Shown: positions 16,162 through 23,340 of the stretch, piece by piece
Layout of the letters: every line of letters starts with the position of its first letter
How positions within the stretch are numbered: position 1 is the stretch's first letter
Assembly (NCBI GenBank): GCA_947460795.1
Contig: CANHJA010000007.1
Location: forward strand, 1 to 25,466
Source: Bacteroidota bacterium
GTDB lineage: Bacteria; Bacteroidota; Bacteroidia; Chitinophagales; Chitinophagaceae
Length of the DNA: 25,466 bases
Direction of reading: 5' to 3'
Made by a program: the position numbers and the translations under genes
The notes under the pieces: generated by a model
Told to the model about the DNA's origin: nothing
The model's input: the letters and a program-made list of their open reading frames with translations, nothing else
Databases searched by the model: none

Positions 16162-17271
16162 ATGTCAAAAGAAAAAAACACTTCTCGATTTTGGAAACGC
16201 TTTCGTAAAAACAAAGCGGCAATTCTTGCGTTGTGTTTTATTTTTTTTAGCATTTTAATTGCCTTGTTTGCATATCCACTTTCTCCAGACAATACGCCGA
16301 ATGCAAACAGGATGCTTGTGGAAATTAGTACTCAAAAACCAGGTTATACCTGTTTATTTTTAAAGAAAACCAAAAACCAAGTTGTTGAACCAAGCAATGC
16401 CATTCAATTTTTATTGTATGGAAAAGAAACGAATTATGATTTAATACCAATCAAGAGTTTCACATTAAACAGGGATTCCATTTTAGTCAATCATATCATA
16501 GACGATGAAACCAATGAACCTCTTTCATTTTCTTTACGCGATTTACAAATTAATACGACATTGAACAACAGTGAAATTGAAAAGCAACTCATCATAAAAA
16601 AAACATTTTGGTTGGGTACCGATCGATTTGGGAGAGACATGCTTTCTCGCTTATTCATTGGCACCCGAGTTAGTTTAGCCGTAGGTTTTATTGCCGTTAT
16701 TTTATCGGTATTCATTGGTTTATTTTTAGGAGCAGTCAGTGGTTATTTTGGAGGTTGGGCAGACCAATTCATTACTTGGCTGATCAATGTTATTTGGGCA
16801 ATTCCTACACTCTTGTTAGTTTTTGCCATTACGTTTGTTTTAGGCAAAGGATTTTGGCAAATATTCATTGCGATTGGTTTAACCATGTGGGTTGGCACTG
16901 CACGATTAATTCGCGGACAAGTGATGGCACTGAAAGAACTCGAATATATTCAAGTGGCAAAAACGATGGGTTATTCTTCTTTTCGAATTATTGTAAAACA
17001 TATTTTACCCAATGTATTGGGCCCAACGATGGTGATGGCAGCAAGCAATTTTGCGACAGCCATTTTAATTGAAGCAGGATTGAGTTTTTTAGGGATTGGC
17101 GTTCAGCCGCCTGCATCCTCTTGGGGATTAATGATTAAAGAAAATTACAATTTCATTATTACCAATCGTCCCTTGTTGGCTATCATTCCTGGTATTGCCA
17201 TTATGCTCATTGTACTTGCATTTAATATTTTAGGAAATGCCTTGCGAGATGCGTTGGATGTGAAAGGATAA
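16162..17271 (+). CDS. DppC/OppC-type ABC transporter permease
   Basis: This 369-aa inner-membrane permease is of the peptide/nickel importer family. The N-terminal basic segment and helix (FWKRFRKNKAAILALCFIFFS, 10-30) match the OppC N-terminus. The transport domain starts at LGTDRFGRDMLSRLFIGTRVS (151-171) and includes the EAA loop (about 258-285, LKELEYIQVAKTMGYSSFRI) and EAGLSFLGIGVQPPASSWG (304-322). Between the first helix and LGTDRFGRD lies about 105 residues of hydrophilic sequence, longer than in E. coli DppC, probably a periplasmic insertion. No partner permease, ATPase or binding protein is adjacent, so the substrate is unknown. It converges on the photolyase gene with a 14-base gap and no visible terminator. 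Confidence 0.92.
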   Translation: MSKEKNTSRFWKRFRKNKAAILALCFIFFSILIALFAYPLSPDNTPNANRMLVEISTQKPGYTCLFLKKTKNQVVEPSNAIQFLLYGKETNYDLIPIKSFTLNRDSILVNHIIDDETNEPLSFSLRDLQINTTLNNSEIEKQLIIKKTFWLGTDRFGRDMLSRLFIGTRVSLAVGFIAVILSVFIGLFLGAVSGYFGGWADQFITWLINVIWAIPTLLLVFAITFVLGKGFWQIFIAIGLTMWVGTARLIRGQVMALKELEYIQVAKTMGYSSFRIIVKHILPNVLGPTMVMAASNFATAILIEAGLSFLGIGVQPPASSWGLMIKENYNFIITNRPLLAIIPGIAIMLIVLAFNILGNALRDALDVKG

Positions 17272-17285
17272 TTTCAATGTTATTA

Positions 17286-18590
17286 TTATTCCTTATTTTC
17301 CAACCCTGCTTTGTATACTACCAGACATCTTTTTCTGGCAAAGTCATGTTCAACGATTGGTTTTGGATATGAAAAATCTTCAAATTCGGGGACCCATTTT
17401 TTGATATATTTTAAATCTTTATCAAATTTTTGCGTTTGCAAATAAGGATTAAAAACTCTAAAATAAGGAGCTGCATCACAACCACTTCCTGAAGCCCATT
17501 GCCACCCACCATTGTTTGAGGCAAGATCAAAATCATTTAATTTCAATGCAAAGTAAGATTCGCCCCAACGCCAATCGATTAATAAATGCTTGGTCAAAAA
17601 TGACGCTACAATCATTCGCACCCTGTTGTGCATCCAGCCCGTTTCATTCAATTCCCTCATACCTGCATCCACAATTGGATAACCCGTTTTTCCATCACAC
17701 CAAGCTTTAAATTCTTGCTCATTGTTTCTCCATTGAATATTGTCGTATTTTGATTTGAAAGAATGATTTATAACCGTTGGAAAGTGCCAAAGGATGGTTT
17801 GGTAAAAATCTCGCCAGATCAATTCATTCAAATATTTTTCATTTATCTGCAAAGCATTTTTAGCTAATTGACGAATGCTAATGGTTCCAAAACGAAGATG
17901 AACACTCATTTTCGTAGTGCCTTCGACGGATGGTATATCTCGCGTGTTGTGGTAATTGGAAATTATATTTTTATTACAATCGGTTGATGGAAATATTTTT
18001 CCTGTCGGCTCAAAACCCAATTCTTTTAAACTGGGAAAATGAAATGCATTGGTTTTAATAAAATGATTTGCAAAGTTTAGGGTTGGATATTCTTGTAGAT
18101 CAGAGTCACTTAATTTCGCTTTCCATTTTTTACTATAAGGTGTAAAAACGGTGTAAGGCAACCCATCGTCTTTAACCACTTCACTTTTTTCAAATACAAC
18201 ATGGTCTTTGCATGTTATCCATTTAATTTGTTTTTTTTGCAAGAGCTGCTCAATGGCCGAATCTCTTTTTTGAGCATAGGGCTCATAATCATGGTTCAAA
18301 TAAACCGCTTCTATTTCATATTCATTCATTAATTGCTCAAAGGCTTCTTGAGGCGTTGAGTGAAGTACTTTTAAAGAAGTTTGCTGTTTTAAGAGCATTG
18401 TTTGCATGTTCATTAATGCAGCATGAATAAACTCTACCCGAGCATCCTGTTTGGGCAATCCTTCTAAAATGGTTTTGTCAAAGATAAAGATGGGCAACAC
18501 ATTTGTGTGTGATTTTAAGGCTTTATATAAACCTGCATTGTCTTCCAATCGCAAATCTCTTCGGAACCAAAAAATAGAAATTTTCTCCAT
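17286..18590 (-). CDS. phrB: Deoxyribodipyrimidine photolyase (cryptochrome/photolyase family)
   Basis: This 434-aa light-driven flavoenzyme splits cyclobutane pyrimidine dimers. An N-terminal antenna-binding Rossmann domain starts at ISIFWFRRDLRLEDNAGL (4-21). The FAD-binding domain has ELIWRDFYQTILWHFP (256-271), GYPIVDAGMRELNETGWMHNRVRM (303-326), DWRWGESYF (339-347) and NNGGWQWASGSGCDAAPYFRVFNP (359-382). Tryptophans W287, W340 and W363 correspond by position to the electron-transfer triad of E. coli photolyase. The intact motifs favour a class I CPD photolyase over a signalling cryptochrome. Its start region overlaps one arm of a spaced inverted repeat (18592-18625) that might be an operator. 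Confidence 0.95.
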   Translation of the reverse strand: MEKISIFWFRRDLRLEDNAGLYKALKSHTNVLPIFIFDKTILEGLPKQDARVEFIHAALMNMQTMLLKQQTSLKVLHSTPQEAFEQLMNEYEIEAVYLNHDYEPYAQKRDSAIEQLLQKKQIKWITCKDHVVFEKSEVVKDDGLPYTVFTPYSKKWKAKLSDSDLQEYPTLNFANHFIKTNAFHFPSLKELGFEPTGKIFPSTDCNKNIISNYHNTRDIPSVEGTTKMSVHLRFGTISIRQLAKNALQINEKYLNELIWRDFYQTILWHFPTVINHSFKSKYDNIQWRNNEQEFKAWCDGKTGYPIVDAGMRELNETGWMHNRVRMIVASFLTKHLLIDWRWGESYFALKLNDFDLASNNGGWQWASGSGCDAAPYFRVFNPYLQTQKFDKDLKYIKKWVPEFEDFSYPKPIVEHDFARKRCLVVYKAGLENKE

Positions 18591-18715
18591 GTGTGCAATT
18601 TATAAATAATTAATCAGTATGCACATCAATTCTAGTTATCGTAGATTTTTTATGAAAAAGGACACATTCTAGCTTAAATCCGAATAAAAAATGCTTTTTT
18701 TGGGTATAATTTCGT

Positions 18716-18723
18716 TACTTTTG
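18716..18723 (+). promoter_or_regulatory. -7 box for queA
   Basis: TACTTTTG within TTACTTTTGC, a full TAnnTTTG match 18 bases before the queA ATG. A TTTG at 18699-18702 is only 13 bases upstream, closer than the usual spacing. The leader is A-rich with no Shine-Dalgarno. Confidence 0.5.
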
Positions 18724-18741
18724 CACACTTAAAAATATTAA

Positions 18742-19791
18742 ATGAAATTAACTCAGTTTACATACGATTTACCTTTAAACTTAATTGCTCAATATCCTTC
18801 AAAAAATAGAGATGAAAGCAAGTTGATGGTTGTTCATAAAGATACTGGTGTCATTGAGCACAAAATGTTCAAAGATGTATTGGATTATTTTGACGATAAA
18901 GATGTAATGATTGCAAACAATACGAAAGTATTTAATGCAAGATTATATGGTCGTAAAGAAAAAACGGGTGCTAAAATTGAGGTATTTTTATTAAGAGAGT
19001 TAAACAAACAAAATCGTTTATGGGATGTAATTGTTGAGCCTGCTCGTAAAATTCGTGTTGGTAACAAATTATATTTCGGAGAAGATAATTCATTGGTTGC
19101 TGAGGTAGTTGACAATACGACTTCAAGAGGCCGTACCATTCGATTTTTATTTGATGGGACCAACGAAGAATTGAAAGTTATTTTAGACAACATGGGAGAA
19201 ACCCCGTTGCCTAAATACATAAAACGCGAGCCAGAAGATTCTGACAAAGAAAGATATCAAACGGTATATGCAAAAAAAGAAGGTGCTGTTGCAGCTCCAA
19301 CTGCAGGATTGCATTTCAGTAGAGAGTTGATTAAACGTGCTGAAATTAAAGGAATTCGATTTGCTGAAGTAACCTTGCACACTGGTTTAGGTACATTTAG
19401 ACCAATTGAAGTAGAAGATATTTCTAAACATAAAATGGATGCTGAGTATTATGAAGTAGATGATTATGCTTGCAAAATTGTAAACAAAGCGAAAGATGAA
19501 GGTCGTAGAATTTGTGCAATTGGCACTACATCTGTTCGTGCTTTAGAATCTTCTATTACTACAACGGGTATGTTGAAACCATCTGAAGGTTGGACAAATA
19601 TTTTTATTCATCCGCCATATGATTTTTCATTAACGAATTCATTAATTACTAATTTTCATCTTCCAAAAACAAGTTTGTTGATCATGGTTTCTGCATTTAT
19701 GGGACATGAGTTAACAATGGAAGCATACAAGCAAGCCATTAAAAATAAATATCGTTTCTTTAGTTATGGCGATGCGATGTTGATCATCTAA
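18742..19791 (+). CDS. queA: S-adenosylmethionine:tRNA ribosyltransferase-isomerase
   Basis: The enzyme transfers and isomerises the ribose of SAM onto 7-aminomethyl-7-deazaguanine in tRNA, giving epoxyqueuosine. The 349-aa length is normal. Seen: YDLPLNLIAQYP near the N-terminus, ESKLMVV, DVMIANNTKVFNARLYGRKEKTGAKIEVFLL, the PTAGLHFS motif, HTGLGTFRPI, GTTSVRALES and the C-terminal TNFHLPKTSLLIMVSAFMG, all family hallmarks. It is a single-gene transcription unit with its own -7 box and a strong terminator. Codon choice is more uniform than in neighbouring genes, with many CGT and GGT codons, in keeping with a well-expressed housekeeping gene. Confidence 0.97.
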   Translation: MKLTQFTYDLPLNLIAQYPSKNRDESKLMVVHKDTGVIEHKMFKDVLDYFDDKDVMIANNTKVFNARLYGRKEKTGAKIEVFLLRELNKQNRLWDVIVEPARKIRVGNKLYFGEDNSLVAEVVDNTTSRGRTIRFLFDGTNEELKVILDNMGETPLPKYIKREPEDSDKERYQTVYAKKEGAVAAPTAGLHFSRELIKRAEIKGIRFAEVTLHTGLGTFRPIEVEDISKHKMDAEYYEVDDYACKIVNKAKDEGRRICAIGTTSVRALESSITTTGMLKPSEGWTNIFIHPPYDFSLTNSLITNFHLPKTSLLIMVSAFMGHELTMEAYKQAIKNKYRFFSYGDAMLII

Positions 19792-19815
19792 CTGTTATTT
19801 TAGAAAAAAGAATTT

Positions 19816-19849
19816 AAAAACTGCTCAAAATATTGAGCAGTTTTTTTTT
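19816..19849 (+). terminator. Terminator of queA
   Basis: A 13-base stem (AAAAACTGCTCAA / TTGAGCAGTTTTT) with an AATA loop, followed by further T to 19849. Confidence 0.88.
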
Positions 19850-19950
19850 ATACATACTGGAATTAAAATCAAATTAATTGGTTTTAAAAAAAAGTTTAAA
19901 ATAATTCAATATTCTTTGCGAAATATTTTTATTTATTGTTTTTGTTAACC

Positions 19951-19958
19951 TATATTTG
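19951..19958 (+). promoter_or_regulatory. Putative -7 box for tRNA-Ser
   Basis: TATATTTG, a full TAnnTTTG match, ends four bases before the mature 5' end of the tRNA. Initiation would fall at or beside the mature 5' end, leaving little or no leader. Confidence 0.45.
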
Positions 19959-19962
19959 CCGC

Positions 19963-20050
19963 GGAGAAATGGCAGAGTGGTCGATTGCGACAGTCTTGAA
20001 AACTGTTGACTGTAACAGGTCCGGGGGTTCGAATCCCTCTTTCTCCGCCA
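19963..20050 (+). tRNA. tRNA-Ser (anticodon UGA)
   Basis: 88 bases including an encoded CCA. The acceptor stem GGAGAAA/TTTCTCC has seven pairs, with discriminator G as expected for serine. The anticodon stem is ACAGT/ACTGT around the loop CTTGAAA, giving anticodon TGA at 19997-19999. There is a long class II variable arm, and the T-arm GGGGG-TTCGAAT-CCCTC has one G-U pair. It reads UCA and other UCN codons. A strong terminator starts eight bases after the CCA. tRNA-Ser genes are common integration targets and accessory genes follow here, but no duplicate of the tRNA 3' end was found in the window. Confidence 0.97.
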
Positions 20051-20057
20051 AGATATC

Positions 20058-20095
20058 AAAGCCCTGTAAATACTCATTTACAGGGCTTTTTCTTT
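20058..20095 (+). terminator. Terminator after tRNA-Ser
   Basis: A 14-base perfect stem (AAAGCCCTGTAAAT and its complement), ACTC loop and a T-rich tail. Confidence 0.88.
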
Positions 20096-20203
20096 ACACA
20101 ATCGTTTTTAAATACTCATTGGGTAATTGCATGCATGCCGAGCAACATACATGCTAATGCTATTAAAACATATGTTCATAAATGGATTGAATTTACATAG
20201 GAA

Positions 20204-20227
20204 CTACGAAGGAAATATCCTTCGTAG
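20204..20227. repeat. Perfect 10-bp inverted repeat with AATA loop
   Basis: CTACGAAGGA, AATA, TCCTTCGTAG. It lies in the 160-base gap between the tRNA terminator and the GIY-YIG gene, 25 bases beyond that gene's stop. Neither strand has a T-run directly after the stem, so a classical terminator is unlikely; it may stabilise the mRNA end or mark a recombination or protein site. The rest of the gap (20096-20203) holds nothing I can assign. Confidence 0.6.
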
Positions 20228-20251
20228 AGCGGGTGCGGTGAGTTTTTATAT

Positions 20252-20626
20252 TTATTTATTCAAAGGAGGATTTAAAATATAAATTGCAATATGCTCCAAA
20301 GCTTCTGCTTCTCTTTTGGTTTCGCATACTTCAATTTTAATTGAACATTTATTTTTAAGAAAGTCAACTACTTTGTGTCTATCGCTAAACATTTCTTTCT
20401 TTATCATTTTTCTTACTAAAGTATGTGTTGATTCATGTTTTAAATCAGTACCAAATCTGATATGAAACTTATTAGTATTGCCAATATATAACAGTTCTTT
20501 ACTTTCGTTATAAATCATGTAAACACCCATAACATCTTTCAAAGAAGCTACTTGATCAAATGAAATAAATTCACTTGCATTCAGTTTTTCAAACTTGCTC
20601 GATAATAATTGGATCTTTTTGTTCAA
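20252..20626 (-). CDS. Stand-alone GIY-YIG domain protein
   Basis: 124 aa, almost entirely one GIY-YIG fold. It has GVYMI (34-38) for GIY and LYIGNT (46-51) for YIG, Arg57 at the catalytic arginine position (HIRFG), Glu111 as the metal-binding acid in EALEHIAIYILNPPLN and Asn123 near the end. GIY-YIG enzymes cut DNA or are found in homing, repair and mobile-element proteins. Alone, such a domain needs a partner or acts as a small nuclease; its target is unknown. A 183-base non-coding spacer separates it from the upstream helicase fusion, which carries its own unrelated-looking GIY-YIG domain. It is probably part of the same accessory block; no -7 box was recognised just upstream. Confidence 0.8.
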   Translation of the reverse strand: MNKKIQLLSSKFEKLNASEFISFDQVASLKDVMGVYMIYNESKELLYIGNTNKFHIRFGTDLKHESTHTLVRKMIKKEMFSDRHKVVDFLKNKCSIKIEVCETKREAEALEHIAIYILNPPLNK

Positions 20627-20657
20627 ATATTTATTTTTAATTTAACTAACGGTTGGT

Positions 20658-20774
20658 GTCTCACCAAATGAAAAATATATATGGAGGTTGATTTATCATC
20701 TGTGATTATGTGTCAGTGGGGTTGCTTAGGCATACTCTAATGCAAGTTTTGGCTTGTGTGCTGGTTTGTGAGAC
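20658..20774. other. Non-coding spacer with nested imperfect inverted repeats
   Basis: The 183 bases between the helicase fusion and the GIY-YIG gene are less AT-biased than the surrounding gaps and hold no convincing ORF. An outer pair, GTCTCACCAAA (20658-20668) and TTTGTGAGAC (20765-20774), is complementary with one bulged base. An inner pair, TTGCTTAG (20722-20729) and CTAATGCAA (20737-20745), also pairs with one bulged base. Bulged arms of this kind resemble folded single-strand recombination sites such as integron attC, or a structured RNA. The terminal attC core triplets are not complete, so no class is assigned. Confidence 0.4.
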
Positions 20775-20809
20775 TTACAAATTTTTATGACTGCTACATT
20801 GGCTGAAAT

Positions 20810-23017
20810 TTATTCTATAACTCTATCAAATATTCCAATTACACTAAAGGTCTTTTCATTCATTGCATTTGGATCAATTACAATGTCATGATATGAATTG
20901 TCAAATGATTTTGGTTTAAGAAATATTTTTTCATGTTGCCAACTTTCTTCGTTGACAGTTTTTTGACTATAATATTCTTTGAATGTATAACAAGAACCAT
21001 AATCTAAATCTTGATGGTCGTAATACTCAGCAATGACCATTAAGCCATTTCTACTGCCACCAGTATACCTTTTAAACAAAGCTATTTGTCCATCCTGTAC
21101 TATTTTGTTCATGGAGTTGCCAATTATTTTACAAGCAAAATGGTCTTGTGTAATTTTTACGCCATTAGGAACTAAAATAAATTTTTCTTCAGGGAGACTC
21201 TCATTAAATATAAATTCTCCTGCAGCCACTTTTAAAGAGTATAATGGCACACTATTTTCAAAAGGAATTAATTTAATTTCTTTTGACTCAGCTATATCAA
21301 TTATTGGGTTTTTATTTTCCTTAAATAAATGAATATGCTTTATAAAATAATTTCGTAAATTTTCATCACACACATAAATGTAACAACCAAGTATGCCTCT
21401 GAGCATAATAGTTTTATAAATATTTACTACATAGTCTTTCAGTATTGCATTATCTTTTATAGTTGCAGTTCCATTTCTATCTTTATAATTTTCTTTGACT
21501 ATCTCTATTTCTTTTGATATTGGATTATATATTATTTCGGGGCCAAAAATTATTGCTGCATAATTGAGGTCGTAACCTTGAGTGGTATGAATACAACCTA
21601 CCTCTTTTGCATCAATATCAGAATTAATATAATCAATTGCAGTTGAGTTCCATTTTAGTTTAATATTTTCTATTTGAATATCATACGCTTTAGGATCTTT
21701 CTGACTTATCCATGGCCAGGCATAACCAGCAATGAATCTTGAAAGTTGATATTTTTTGTTCTTTTCTCTAAGTTCATTCACGAAATCAGAAAAATTCTCA
21801 AAAAGTAGCAAGTCATAATTTGTATCGTTGTATTTGAACTCTTTATTCTTGAAAGTATTGTCTAATAAATTATTCACAAAATCAACAAATCCATTGCCTC
21901 CTTTTACCCTGAACTGTGAATGCAATTTTACATTTATTGAGTTAGATGCATTTTTTAAGTTTTCAAAATCAACAGCATCAACATCAGATGGTTTTATAGA
22001 CTGTTTAGCATCGTAAAAATATAATACTTTATTTGATCTTAATTGAGTCCAAGCTAATTCCGAAGTATTTAGTTTGTCAAGTTTTAGTGCGTTGCAAACC
22101 CTGTCATAAATTGCGAAGTATGGGCCAAGATTAACTCTTTTTCTCAAACGATGAGATTCGTCTACAAATAGAATATCATATGATTCATATTCCAGATCTG
22201 ATGGACCAATAACAAGATTAGAATTTAAACCACTAATGTTTCGAAAAACCTTTTTAATCGTTTTTCTAAAAGAACCCATTGATATAACCAAACCCATTTT
22301 AGGATTTGGAAACTTTATTTTTAATTGTTTTACCTTATCTAGAAATTCTTTTTCGTCTTCACCGAATTCTCTGAAATTAAAATCTTCATCAGAAGTTAGC
22401 ATTAACTTAAAAAGAAAAATAGCTAGTATAGTTTTGCCTGTTCCTGCACCACCTTCTACTAATACTGTTTTTTTATTTTCAGAAAGAAGTGCGTCAATAA
22501 TTAGCATTAAATTTTTTCTTTGATCAGCAGATAAAGTTTTATAAGGCGAATACTTAAACAAGTCGCTATTTGAGATATGATCTAAACTATGTTGGGCAAT
22601 TCCTTTACTTATAAGTCCATTCCAAATTTCTTTAAACATATCCCAATAAAACTCATCTCTTTGGTAATAAGAGTGATTTACCAATCCTAAATTCCCATTT
22701 AATAATTTGTATTTTCCATCTGCGTGAAGGTATTTTATTAAATTGGATTCAATATCTAACGTTACCGATTTGTTGAATTTTCTACTGGAAATTAAATGAG
22801 CTTCTTGTAAATGACTTTTACTTGGTGTTTGCAAATGTGTGAAAATTCGAGAATTAGTATCAATGGTTTCACCAACATAGGCTTGACTTATACCATTGTT
22901 ATTTAAAATATATACTACAGGCCAATTTTCGCTTACAAAATATTGTGATTGAATAGAATTCAATCCATTATTATTGAACGCTATTTTATTTATTTCAAAA
23001 TCTTGGTTATAATTCAT
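20810..23017 (-). CDS. GIY-YIG nuclease / DUF2075 SF1-like helicase / LexA-type S24 peptidase fusion
   Basis: 735 aa with three parts. First, a GIY-YIG domain (about 32-112): VVYIL (34-38), AYVG (46-49), Arg57, Glu90 and Asn107. Second, a P-loop SF1-like helicase of the DUF2075/COG3410 type (about 160-560): Walker A GGAGTGKT (189-196), Walker B DESHR (286-290), FYDAKQS (334-340), QFR (368-370), HTTQGYDL (477-484) and MLRG (538-541). Third, a C-terminal S24 domain (about 590-735): VAAGE with Ala599-Gly600, GNSM with Ser635, a QDGQIALFKR strand and Lys680 in YTFKEY. In LexA the corresponding elements are the cleavage dipeptide and the Ser-Lys dyad. I infer a nuclease-helicase whose C-terminal domain may cut itself. 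The start overlaps the MazG-like gene by 11 bases, implying translational coupling. GIY-YIG plus DUF2075 is a known combination; the S24 addition is the unusual part. Confidence 0.85.
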   Translation of the reverse strand: MNYNQDFEINKIAFNNNGLNSIQSQYFVSENWPVVYILNNNGISQAYVGETIDTNSRIFTHLQTPSKSHLQEAHLISSRKFNKSVTLDIESNLIKYLHADGKYKLLNGNLGLVNHSYYQRDEFYWDMFKEIWNGLISKGIAQHSLDHISNSDLFKYSPYKTLSADQRKNLMLIIDALLSENKKTVLVEGGAGTGKTILAIFLFKLMLTSDEDFNFREFGEDEKEFLDKVKQLKIKFPNPKMGLVISMGSFRKTIKKVFRNISGLNSNLVIGPSDLEYESYDILFVDESHRLRKRVNLGPYFAIYDRVCNALKLDKLNTSELAWTQLRSNKVLYFYDAKQSIKPSDVDAVDFENLKNASNSINVKLHSQFRVKGGNGFVDFVNNLLDNTFKNKEFKYNDTNYDLLLFENFSDFVNELREKNKKYQLSRFIAGYAWPWISQKDPKAYDIQIENIKLKWNSTAIDYINSDIDAKEVGCIHTTQGYDLNYAAIIFGPEIIYNPISKEIEIVKENYKDRNGTATIKDNAILKDYVVNIYKTIMLRGILGCYIYVCDENLRNYFIKHIHLFKENKNPIIDIAESKEIKLIPFENSVPLYSLKVAAGEFIFNESLPEEKFILVPNGVKITQDHFACKIIGNSMNKIVQDGQIALFKRYTGGSRNGLMVIAEYYDHQDLDYGSCYTFKEYYSQKTVNEESWQHEKIFLKPKSFDNSYHDIVIDPNAMNEKTFSVIGIFDRVIE

Positions 23018-23336
23018 CGTACTTTTTTGATGTTCCCTTTGCTTTATCTACAGGATATTTCTCTCCATTTGTTTTGATTTTATCCAAGACAATTTCTTTA
23101 ATATCGAATCCATATTTCTGAGCTAGTAAAAAGGCAAATGAAAAAATATCGGCAAGTTCCTCTTTTACTTTTTCTGCATTTGCATCCTCTGCTTTCTTCC
23201 AAAGAAATAATTCTAAAAGTTCAGCCGATTCTATACTTATAGCCAATGCTAAATCTTTTGGATTATGAAATTGCTCCCAATCTCTTTCATTCCTAAATTT
23301 TATTAATTCATTTATAATTATTTCTATATCTGACAT
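23007..23336 (-). CDS. MazG/RS21-C6-like nucleotide pyrophosphohydrolase
   Basis: 109 aa, an all-alpha NTP pyrophosphatase. Magnesium-binding acids form the E-x-x-E...E-x-x-D pattern: E36 and E39 in IESAELLELFLW, then E60 and D63 in EELADIF. The substrate-side features RDWEQFHNPKDLALA (18-32) and the C-terminal NGEKYPVDKAKG (90-101) are typical of the MazG-like/RS21-C6 group. These hydrolyse (d)NTPs, often dCTP or modified nucleotides, to NMP and pyrophosphate. Its stop overlaps the start of the helicase fusion by 11 bases, and a 45-aa ORF ends four bases before its start, so the three form one tight operon. A nucleotide-pool role alongside the nuclease-helicase is inferred from context. Confidence 0.88.
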   Translation of the reverse strand: MSDIEIIINELIKFRNERDWEQFHNPKDLALAISIESAELLELFLWKKAEDANAEKVKEELADIFSFAFLLAQKYGFDIKEIVLDKIKTNGEKYPVDKAKGTSKKYDEL

Positions 23337-23340
23337 AATA

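Noticed and set aside
20133..20760. Similarity between the spacers on both sides of the small GIY-YIG gene (CATAC then CTAATGC)
   Set aside because: The match is limited to two short strings with different spacing, which is not enough to call flanking repeats.
20642..20774. Complete integron attC site
   Set aside because: Only one end has a sequence near the core (GTTAGTT on the minus strand, one mismatch to GTTRRRY). The opposite end lacks the matching RYYYAAC, and no integrase gene is in the window.
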